The translations under genes and the position numbers were made by a program. 5,168 nucleotides of DNA from Gemmatimonadales bacterium. GTDB lineage: Bacteria > Gemmatimonadota > Gemmatimonadetes > Gemmatimonadales > GWC2-71-9. Positions 1 to 5,168 of this stretch are shown here, piece by piece; position 1 is the stretch's first letter; the number at the start of each line of letters is the position of its first letter. The stretch covers positions 1 through 5,168 of the forward strand of contig JAUVRV010000253.1 in the NCBI GenBank assembly GCA_030597435.1. The letters run 5' to 3'. Below the pieces are notes generated by a model. That model was not told where the DNA came from. It ran no database searches and saw only the letters and a program-made list of their open reading frames with translations.

Positions 1-227
1 GCCACGTCTGCGCGATCGTTGACCAACACAATGGTCCCATGTGACTCACATACCGCCTTGGTTTGCCGGGCCAATTCGGTCAAACGCTTCCCGCCCAGCC
101 GGCCCGAACGGATGTGCAAGGCAACGTCGTTTCCGAGAGAAAGGGCACGAGCCAGGTCGGAAAAGTTGGTGAGTTCGAGAATGGAGTGGTCAGTAACTGC
201 GTGGAGCCGTGGAAGATGCCGCTTCAC
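1..227 (-). CDS. ThiE/TenI-family protein (thiamine phosphate synthase-like), N-terminal part only
   Basis: Reading down from a GTG at 227, 75 codons stay open to the left edge, so the C-terminal two thirds of the usual ~200-residue protein are missing. The N-terminus RLHAVTD (residues 7-13) is the typical first beta strand of ThiE/TenI TIM barrels. ALHIRSG (36-42) sits where the family has QLREK, and IVLVNDRADV (66-75) matches the family's strand ending in N-D, which binds the pyrimidine diphosphate/Mg in ThiE. In thiamine synthesis the enzyme joins HMP-diphosphate and thiazole phosphate in the cytoplasm. Here the family Q and K of QxRxK are H38 and G42; only R40 is kept, so the activity is uncertain and a TenI-like or other role is possible. 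The GTG overlaps the fmt stop by 4 bases (GTGA), which supports this start. A purine-rich AGAAGGG lies about 11 bases upstream. Family assignment is fairly sure; function is not. Confidence 0.8.
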   Translation of the reverse strand, partial: MKRHLPRLHAVTDHSILELTNFSDLARALSLGNDVALHIRSGRLGGKRLTELARQTKAVCESHGTIVLVNDRADV

Positions 228-1156
228 TCGAAGCGATCGCCCTTCTTGGCGTTCTTCCCTCTCAACCACGCCGACGCAGCCATGCGTTGTCGGCCAGCCG
301 GCTGGACGTCGAGGAACTGAAGGGCACCGGAGCCGGTGGCGACAACGAATGCCGGATCCGTTTCGAGGATTTCACCGGGTTGTTCGTGCTGTTCCCATTC
401 ATCGGCCAATCTGGGACCGAATAACTTCACCTCGCGGTCGCCCAACGAGGTTCGCGCGCCGACTCGCGGATCGAGTGCCCGGACCAGCCGGGCAATCTGC
501 TGGGCCGAATCCGACCACCGGATTCTAGCCAGATCGCCCGTGAGTTTGGGTGCGTATGTCGACTCCGAGTCCCGCTGTGGTGTCGGTTGAGCGGTGCCGG
601 TTTCTAGCAGTGCCAAGGCCTCAACCAGCGCCAACGCGCCGAGTTCGGCCAGACGCTGGGTTAGCTCGCCCCCCGTTTCGTCTGGTGCAATCGGAGTCGT
701 CACTTGATGAACTATGGGGCCGGTATCGAGTCCGGCATCCATCTGCATAATGGTCACACCTGTTTCATCGTCGCCGTTGATGATCGCATGCTCGATGGGC
801 GCCGCGCCACGTAGGTGTGGCAGCAGAGACGCATGGACATTGATCATGCCTCTTGGGGGCAATTCCAACAGCGTCGACGTCAGGATGTGACCGTATCCGA
901 CCACTATCCCAAGCGCCGGTTCAACGGCCTGGAACTGCTCCAAGAACTCCAGGTCGGTAGGTCGATCGGGCTGCAACACGGGAAGGCCGAGGCCGAGCGC
1001 TTCCGTCTTGACTGGTGGTGGCATCAACTTCGAACGGTGACGGCCCTTGGCACGATCTGGTTGGGTAACGACCACCTCCACATCGAAGCCCTCTTCCACG
1101 AGGGCTCGAAGCGACGGGACCGCAAACTCGGGCGTGCCGAAGAAAGCCAACCGCAT
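224..1156 (-). CDS. fmt: Methionyl-tRNA formyltransferase
   Basis: Transfers the formyl group of 10-formyl-tetrahydrofolate to initiator Met-tRNA in the cytoplasm, the step that makes fMet for translation initiation. The protein has 310 residues, close to the usual ~315. The Rossmann-like catalytic domain starts with FFGTPEFAVPSL (5-16). The loop around 34-50 (DRAKGRHRSK, then PPPVK) corresponds to the tRNA-acceptor loop. NVHASLLPHLRGAAPI (106-121) carries catalytic N106 and H108, and MDAGLDTGPI (139-148) carries catalytic D144, at the same numbers as in E. coli. The C-terminal beta-barrel tRNA-binding domain begins near YAPKLTGDLARIRW (201-214). The ATG lies 2 bases after the def stop and has an AGGA 7 bases upstream, so the start is well supported. 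The stop overlaps the GTG of the thiE-like gene. No key residue is missing. Small departures from consensus are H114-L115 in the SLLP-RG motif (often RW) and IRW instead of IDW at 212-214. Confidence 0.97.
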   Translation of the reverse strand: MRLAFFGTPEFAVPSLRALVEEGFDVEVVVTQPDRAKGRHRSKLMPPPVKTEALGLGLPVLQPDRPTDLEFLEQFQAVEPALGIVVGYGHILTSTLLELPPRGMINVHASLLPHLRGAAPIEHAIINGDDETGVTIMQMDAGLDTGPIVHQVTTPIAPDETGGELTQRLAELGALALVEALALLETGTAQPTPQRDSESTYAPKLTGDLARIRWSDSAQQIARLVRALDPRVGARTSLGDREVKLFGPRLADEWEQHEQPGEILETDPAFVVATGSGALQFLDVQPAGRQRMAASAWLRGKNAKKGDRFE

Positions 1157-1158
1157 GA

Positions 1159-1695
1159 TCAGATCCTAGCCGCTGCGGTAGGAACCTCTTTCAGGAATCC
1201 GGTCCTTCCCTTGCGCAGCTTCTTCCACTTCTTCATCAGCATCCGGCGCTTCAACGGGCTCAAATGATCCAAGAATAGTATCCCGTTGAGGTGATCGATC
1301 TCGTGCTGAATAGCGCGTGCCCGCAGGTCAATCACCTCCAGCTTGATGCGATCACCTTCGAGGGTAGTCGTCTCAACCACGACTCGTTGGGCTCGATCCA
1401 CGTCACCGAAGATGTCCGGGATCGACAGACATCCCTCCTCACCGCGGACCTGACCGGTTCGCTCGACGATCACCGGGTCGATCAGGACTACGGACGGTTC
1501 GTCATTCACGTCGACGACGGCTACGCGTTGGGCGACCCCGACCTGGTTTGCCGCTAAACCGATACCGTCGTCGGCCCACATGGTGTCGAACAGGTCAGTC
1601 ACGAGCTGACTGATCTCGGCATCAACCGTACCCACCTCGGAAGATTGCTCGCGCAGTACCGGCGAGCCCAAGAGGTGAATTGTACGGAGACTCAT
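1159..1695 (-). CDS. def: Peptide deformylase
   Basis: Removes the N-formyl group from nascent polypeptides at the ribosome exit tunnel and so acts downstream of Fmt, its neighbour. The 178-residue length is normal. All three family motifs are intact: motif 1 GIGLAANQ (44-51), motif 2 EEGCLSIP (86-93) with metal ligand C89, and motif 3 QHEIDH (130-135) with metal ligands H131 and H135 and catalytic E132. The C-terminal helix after HLSPLKRR (144-151) is unusually basic, with ten Lys/Arg among residues 149-164; in E. coli the equivalent helix docks Def on the ribosome. The ATG overlaps the yajC stop as ATGA (1692-1695). An AGGAA lies almost against the start (1696-1700), too close for an ideal ribosome-binding site, so initiation probably depends on coupling to yajC translation. 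The gene ends 2 bases before fmt. Identification is firm. Confidence 0.97.
   Translation of the reverse strand: MSLRTIHLLGSPVLREQSSEVGTVDAEISQLVTDLFDTMWADDGIGLAANQVGVAQRVAVVDVNDEPSVVLIDPVIVERTGQVRGEEGCLSIPDIFGDVDRAQRVVVETTTLEGDRIKLEVIDLRARAIQHEIDHLNGILFLDHLSPLKRRMLMKKWKKLRKGRTGFLKEVPTAAARI
1164..1167 (-). promoter_or_regulatory. Ribosome-binding site of fmt
   Basis: AGGA on the minus strand, 7 bases before the fmt ATG and lying inside the last codons of def. It is the best-spaced Shine-Dalgarno sequence in the cluster and fixes the fmt start. It also fits the fact that def/fmt is the only junction without an overlap. Confidence 0.75.
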
Positions 1696-2024
1696 TTCCT
1701 GCTCTTGGACGATTCGCCAGGAACCACGATCTCGGCAATCCGGCCACGCTGAACAACGAGGCGAGACTCGCCACTCTTGATGGTGACCTTATCGTCCTTC
1801 AGGTGTACTACTTCGCCCACGATACCGCCTGCGGTGACGACCTCGTCCCCTTTCCTTATCTGCTCCAACCGCTCACGATGTTTCTTTTCCTGCTGCGTCT
1901 TGGGTCGGATAATGAGAAAGTAGAAGATGGCGACGATCGCCAGCATCTGGACCAGGAAGATCGTCATCCCACCACCGCCAGATTGTCCCGACGGCGCAAA
2001 TGCAAAGAGAGCTTCGATATTCAC
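1692..2024 (-). CDS. yajC: Sec translocon accessory subunit YajC
   Basis: A small inner-membrane protein that associates with SecDF and SecYEG and supports export; its exact role is poorly defined in any organism. The 110 residues equal the E. coli length. A short N-terminal segment with a Gly-rich stretch (SGGGG, 15-19) precedes one hydrophobic helix (about 20-40: MTIFLVQMLAIVAIFYFLII). The RPKTQQEKKHRE that follows (40-51) is the conserved basic cytosolic edge. The C-terminal domain has the family signature KGDEVVTAGGIVG (58-70). The GTG start shares its first base with the tgt stop (TAGTG) and has GAGGG 5 bases upstream; the internal ATG at codon 20 would begin inside the membrane helix and is less likely. 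In many bacteria secD and secF follow yajC. Here def follows directly, with a 4-base overlap, so no secDF is attached on this side. Confidence 0.95.
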   Translation of the reverse strand: MNIEALFAFAPSGQSGGGGMTIFLVQMLAIVAIFYFLIIRPKTQQEKKHRERLEQIRKGDEVVTAGGIVGEVVHLKDDKVTIKSGESRLVVQRGRIAEIVVPGESSKSRK

Positions 2025-3160
2025 TAATTCCCTCGTGCGTTATACCTGGTTATCCAATCACGACTCCAGCTGTCAAAACAGCCGGCGGCGATCTGCGTGC
2101 CCGCCTCCGTTGCCAGCGCGACCAGGAACCGCACGTTATGCAACGACAACAACCGCAGTCCAAGGAGTTCATCAGCCGCGAACAGGTGCCGCAAATATGC
2201 ACGGCTATACGTGCGACAGGTCTCACAGTCGCACGACTCCTCCAATGCTGCCGGGTCCCTGCGGAACGCTGCATTCCTGATATTGAGCGGTCCATCCGAG
2301 GTGAATGCCGTACCATTGCGGCCATTCCGCGTCGGTGCGACACAGTCGAAGAGATCCATTCCCCTCGAAATCGCCTGCAGCAGGTCTTCAGGGAAGCCGA
2401 CACCCATAAGATAACGCGGAATCGAGCTTGGAAGCGACGGCGCCAGGGTATCCAATACTGCGTACATCGTCTCTTTTGGCTCTCCTACGGCCAAGCCTCC
2501 TACCGCAAGGCCCGTCCAGTCGGCGATCGAGCCGATTTGGTCCAGACCCCGGTGCCGGAGGTCGCGATGCGTGGCACCCTGAAGGATGGGCCAAAGGGTC
2601 TGGCGCTGTGGTTCGTCGGCACAGAACGACCGATGTCTGACGGCACACCGCTCGAGCCAGCGTGTGGTTCGTTCGAGGGCCTCTTCGGCCAGTGTGAATT
2701 CGGCCTGGCCCGGAACGACGTGGTCAAAGGCCATGGCAACATCGGCACCGAGCGCCCATTGGATCTCAACTGCTCGCTCCGGGGTGAGACGCCGTCTGCT
2801 CCCGTCGATATGGGACTGAAACTCGACCCCGTCTTCGTCGACCTTGCGGAAGCCGGCCAACGAGAACACTTGGAAGCCGCCGGAGTCGGTCAGTAAGGGG
2901 TGCGGCCAAGCCATGAAGTTGTGCAGGCCGCCAAGCTCGGCAACGACGTCCTCACCGGGTCGTAGATGCAGGTGATAGGTATTGCCCAGCACCATCGAGG
3001 CGCCAACCGATTCGAGATCGTAAGGTGACAGCGCACGCACCGTACCTTGGGTTCCGACCGGCATGAAGGTCGGGGTTGCTATCACTCCGTGGGGCAGCTC
3101 GAGCCGACCCTTGCGCGCAAAGCCTTCGGTAGCATCAACGTGGTAGTCGAACAGCGTCAC
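2024..3160 (-). CDS. tgt: Queuine/preQ1 tRNA-ribosyltransferase (tRNA-guanine transglycosylase)
   Basis: Exchanges guanine-34 in the anticodon of GUN tRNAs (Asp, Asn, His, Tyr) for preQ1, the step before QueA. At 378 residues it is full length (E. coli 375). Visible TIM-barrel signatures: TDSGGFQVFS (91-100) with base D92; MAFDHVVPG (143-151) with substrate-binding D146; LQG (193-195) with Q194; GGLAVGEP (221-228) in the base pocket; DLFDCVAPTRNGRNG (269-283) with nucleophile D272. The zinc site is C310, C312, C315 in CDCETC plus H341 in SLHN. The pocket is atypical: the common bacterial FDECTP is FDHVVP, so the Cys at the position of Zymomonas Tgt C158 is Val. The GTG start overlaps the queA stop by 4 bases (GTGA), with a GGTGGT stretch just upstream, and the N-terminus FDYHVDATEGFARKGRL aligns with family starts. 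The stop TAG is shared with the yajC start. Very sure. Confidence 0.97.
   Translation of the reverse strand: MTLFDYHVDATEGFARKGRLELPHGVIATPTFMPVGTQGTVRALSPYDLESVGASMVLGNTYHLHLRPGEDVVAELGGLHNFMAWPHPLLTDSGGFQVFSLAGFRKVDEDGVEFQSHIDGSRRRLTPERAVEIQWALGADVAMAFDHVVPGQAEFTLAEEALERTTRWLERCAVRHRSFCADEPQRQTLWPILQGATHRDLRHRGLDQIGSIADWTGLAVGGLAVGEPKETMYAVLDTLAPSLPSSIPRYLMGVGFPEDLLQAISRGMDLFDCVAPTRNGRNGTAFTSDGPLNIRNAAFRRDPAALEESCDCETCRTYSRAYLRHLFAADELLGLRLLSLHNVRFLVALATEAGTQIAAGCFDSWSRDWITRYNARGN
2030..2034 (-). promoter_or_regulatory. Ribosome-binding site of yajC
   Basis: GAGGG on the minus strand, 5 bases before the GTG at 2024, within the last codons of tgt. It supports the GTG start that yields a 110-residue YajC over the internal ATG at codon 20. 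Confidence 0.75.
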
Positions 3161-4191
3161 AATACCACCATTGCATCACCGTAACTGTACAGCCGGTATC
3201 CAAGCCTCACCGCCTCACGATAGGCCTGCATGGTGAGTTCATAGCCGGCAAATGCAGCGACGAGCATGAGGAGAGTGGAACGGGGTAAATGGAAATTTGT
3301 CAGCAACGCGTCAACCAGTTTGAACTCGTAGGGTGGGTGTATGAACAGATTGGTCCATCCAGACATTGCCTGCAAGGATTGGCGGTCTCCAATCGTCTCC
3401 AGCACCCGAGCCGACGTGGTGCCGATGGCCCAGATTTTCCGGCCCGACTCCTTGGCTTGCTTGATGGTCGCCACCGCATCACTCGACACTTCATACCACT
3501 CCGCATGCATCGGGTGGTCTGTGAGATCTTCCGTGTCAACCGGCTTGAATGTCCCTGGACCAACGTGCAGCACTATCGGGACTACCGCTACCTGCCGCTC
3601 GCTCAAACGAGACAGTATCTCGGGTGTGAAATGGAGCCCCGCGGTCGGTGCGGCTACACTGCCATCGGTGCGGGCGTAAACGGTCTGGTAGCGATCTTGG
3701 TCGAGTGCATCGGGTTCACGTTCTATGTACGGAGGAAGCGGGACTTTTCCGAATTGCTGCATCACTTCGTCCAGAGACAGGGTGCCGGAGAACTGTACCT
3801 TTCTCAGACCTCCTCCCACTACGTCGACGATCTTGGCAATACAGTCGTTACCGAAGCGCACGGTGCGGCCGTGCTTGAGTTTACCTCCAGGGTGGACCAT
3901 TGCGAGCCAGGTACCATCGGGTTCTGGATGTACCAGCAGAACTTCGGCCTCGCGTCCGTTATCACGCATGCCGATCAAGCGCGCTCGGATCACGCGACTC
4001 TCATTTACGACCACCACGTCACCGGGGTCAGGTAGCATAAAGAAGTCGGCAAAACTGCCGTGGTCGATTTGTCCCGTTGTTTGCCGCACTATCAGCAACC
4101 GGCTGCCCCCTCGGTCGGGTAGCGGCCGCTGAGCAATCAACTCACGCGGGTAGTCGTAGTCGAAGTCGGACGTGCGGAGCGTGCGAGGCAC
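3157..4191 (-). CDS. queA: S-adenosylmethionine:tRNA ribosyltransferase-isomerase
   Basis: Transfers and isomerises the ribosyl group of AdoMet onto preQ1-34 in tRNA, giving epoxyqueuosine, the penultimate step of queuosine synthesis. The 344 residues match the family (B. subtilis 342). Conserved blocks in order: FDYDYPRELIAQRPLPDRGGSRL (10-32), DPGDVVVVNESRVIRARL (55-72), PLPPYIER (151-158), DRYQTVYAR (166-174), GSVAAPTAGLHFT (177-189), LHVGPGTFKPV (208-218), HPMHAEWYEV (226-235), WAIGTTSARVLETI (254-267), then ALLTNFHLPRSTLLMLVAAFAG (295-316), ending YSYGDAMVVL. None of the family blocks is broken. The GTG start shares one base with the ruvB stop (TAGTG); AAAGG sits only 3 bases upstream, so coupling to ruvB probably helps initiation. 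The next gene is Tgt, which supplies its preQ1-tRNA substrate, so the two last queuosine steps are co-transcribed. Identification is firm. Confidence 0.98.
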   Translation of the reverse strand: MPRTLRTSDFDYDYPRELIAQRPLPDRGGSRLLIVRQTTGQIDHGSFADFFMLPDPGDVVVVNESRVIRARLIGMRDNGREAEVLLVHPEPDGTWLAMVHPGGKLKHGRTVRFGNDCIAKIVDVVGGGLRKVQFSGTLSLDEVMQQFGKVPLPPYIEREPDALDQDRYQTVYARTDGSVAAPTAGLHFTPEILSRLSERQVAVVPIVLHVGPGTFKPVDTEDLTDHPMHAEWYEVSSDAVATIKQAKESGRKIWAIGTTSARVLETIGDRQSLQAMSGWTNLFIHPPYEFKLVDALLTNFHLPRSTLLMLVAAFAGYELTMQAYREAVRLGYRLYSYGDAMVVL

Positions 4192-5168
4192 TAGCCTTTG
4201 TTGAAGAAACTTCCCTGGTTGCCGTTGGAGGTGGGTGGTGTGTAATCGAAGTGTCTGTATGCTGCCGGTGTTGCGATCCGTCCACGGGGGGTGCGGCTGA
4301 GGAAGCCCTGCTGAATGAGGTATGGCTCGTACACCTCCTCCAGGGTGCCGGCATCCTCGCCGATCGCGACAGCTATGTTGTTCAAGCCAACGGGGCCGCC
4401 ATCGTGCTTCTCTATGATGAGCCGAAGAATGCGGGCATCCATGTCGTCCAAGCCATACTCGTCCACGTTCAATCGTTCCAGTGCGACCTGGGCTACCTGT
4501 TCGGTGATCGTGCCATCAGCTCGCACTTGCGCGTAGTCCCTGACGCGTCGGAGTAGGCGATTCACAACGCGGGGGGTGCCACGGCTGCGTTTTGCGATTT
4601 CGAGTGCCCCGGTGGGCTCCATCGCGACACTCAGAATCCCGGCGGATCGTGTGACTATCTGCTCGAGATCTTCGGTTGGGTAGTAACCCAGTCTCTCGAT
4701 GAGACCGAACCTGGCTCGCATGGGTGGAGTGAGCATTCCGAACCGGGTTGACGCTCCAATGAGTGTGAAGGGCTCGACTCCCATCGGGATCGTCTGTGCG
4801 TTTGGTCCTTCGGCGATCCTGACGTCAACGCGAAAGTCTTCCATCGCCGGATAGAGAAACTCTTCCAGGACGGGTCGTAAACGGTGAATCTCATCTATGA
4901 AAAGGACGTCTCCCCGCTGCAGCGTGGTCAGCAAGCCCACCAGGTCGCCTGATTTTTCCAGTACCGGTCCACTGGTCGTGCGGATGTTGACGCTCATCTC
5001 CCGGGCCACCATCATCGCCAGCGTTGTCTTGCCCAGCCCTGGCGGTCCAAAGAAGAGCGTGTGGTCCAGCGGTTCGCCACGCTGCCTGGCCGCATCGATC
5101 GCGATCTGGAGGCTCTCCTTGACCTTCTCTTGGCCGACGAACTCTGCCAGCCTCGATGGGCGAAGTGA
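4191..5168 (-). CDS. ruvB: Holliday junction branch migration ATPase RuvB (N-terminus outside window)
   Basis: Hexameric AAA+ motor that, with RuvA, drives branch migration of Holliday junctions in recombinational repair. The frame is open to the right edge; 325 residues are visible and about 20 N-terminal ones are missing by comparison with E. coli (336). In visible numbering: LRPSRLAEFVGQ (2-13), Walker A GPPGLGKTT (41-49), presensor region TTSGPVLEKSGDL (64-76), Walker B VLFIDE (88-93), sensor 1 GAST (138-141), arginine-finger region MRARFG (150-155), sensor 2 region RGTPRVVNRLLRR (196-208). The winged-helix DNA-binding domain follows, with GGPVGLNNIA (257-266) and EPYLIQQGFLSRTPRGR (281-297). 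After the usual end near DYTPP there is a polar tail TSNGNQGSFFNKG. An in-frame Met pair (51 codons into the visible part) would delete Walker A and is not the start. The TAG stop overlaps the queA GTG by one base. In many bacteria ruvC and ruvA lie upstream; that area is outside the window. Confidence 0.98.
   Translation of the reverse strand, partial: SLRPSRLAEFVGQEKVKESLQIAIDAARQRGEPLDHTLFFGPPGLGKTTLAMMVAREMSVNIRTTSGPVLEKSGDLVGLLTTLQRGDVLFIDEIHRLRPVLEEFLYPAMEDFRVDVRIAEGPNAQTIPMGVEPFTLIGASTRFGMLTPPMRARFGLIERLGYYPTEDLEQIVTRSAGILSVAMEPTGALEIAKRSRGTPRVVNRLLRRVRDYAQVRADGTITEQVAQVALERLNVDEYGLDDMDARILRLIIEKHDGGPVGLNNIAVAIGEDAGTLEEVYEPYLIQQGFLSRTPRGRIATPAAYRHFDYTPPTSNGNQGSFFNKG

Noticed and set aside
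233..240. GCGATCGC palindrome, the same as the cyanobacterial HIP1 core
   Set aside because: I noticed only this copy, inside the conserved end of fmt. HIP1 is meaningful only when highly repeated, and nothing else points to cyanobacteria.
19..528. Plus-strand open frame across the fmt/thiE-like junction
   Set aside because: Its Arg/Ser/Pro-rich translation is typical of an antisense frame, and the minus strand carries two clear protein families here.
2000..2896. A 298-codon open frame on the plus strand opposite tgt
   Set aside because: It is antisense to a fully conserved Tgt, its translation shows no recognisable family or domain pattern, and long antisense frames are common in GC-rich genes.
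3289..4035. A 248-codon open frame on the plus strand opposite queA
   Set aside because: It mirrors QueA codons, has no recognisable motif, and no ribosome-binding site stands out. It is a shadow frame.
4191..5015. A start of ruvB at the internal Met pair near 5015
   Set aside because: It would remove Walker A, and the same frame continues upstream with conserved RuvB sequence to the window edge.
1..5168. A previously undescribed defence, mobile or RNA-based system
   Set aside because: All of the window is accounted for by seven known housekeeping families with no gap over 2 bases. I saw no repeats, inverted termini, recombinase or structured noncoding segment.

Overview
The window is one uninterrupted minus-strand gene cluster, coding from end to end, with no gap longer than 2 bases between genes. 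In transcription order (right to left) it holds ruvB (5' end outside the window), queA, tgt, yajC, def, fmt and the first 75 codons of a thiE-like gene that runs off the left edge. All seven products are recognisable housekeeping families. I see no mobile element, CRISPR array, RNA gene, promoter or terminator. The regulatory signals that can be read are ribosome-binding sites and stop/start overlaps.

Organism: a bacterium with moderately high GC content. GTG starts queA, tgt, yajC and the thiE-like gene; def and fmt start with ATG. The content (RuvB resolvasome motor, QueA, bacterial Tgt, YajC, formyl-Met cycle enzymes) is bacterial without doubt. The order ruvB-queA-tgt-yajC followed by def-fmt, together with a Tgt pocket reading FDHVVPGQ, reminds me of Gemmatimonadota or a related lineage. 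That is recalled resemblance, not a proof.

Layout: 4191-5168 ruvB (Holliday-junction branch migration); 3157-4191 queA and 2024-3160 tgt (last steps of queuosine tRNA modification: Tgt inserts preQ1 at position 34, then QueA adds the epoxycyclopentanediol); 1692-2024 yajC (Sec translocon accessory membrane protein); 1159-1695 def and 224-1156 fmt (removal and addition of the N-formyl group of initiator Met); 1-227 thiE-like (thiamine phosphate synthase/TenI family TIM barrel, divergent phosphate-binding motif).

The genes are stitched together by a 1-base TAGTG overlap (ruvB/queA, tgt/yajC), a 4-base NTGA overlap (queA/tgt, yajC/def, fmt/thiE-like) or a 2-base gap (def/fmt). This indicates one polycistronic mRNA with translational coupling. 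The functions cover DNA repair, tRNA modification, protein export and translation initiation, so the grouping looks like a growth-linked housekeeping operon rather than a dedicated new system. The points most worth a second look are the Tgt active-site substitution, the altered ThiE motif and the very basic Def tail.
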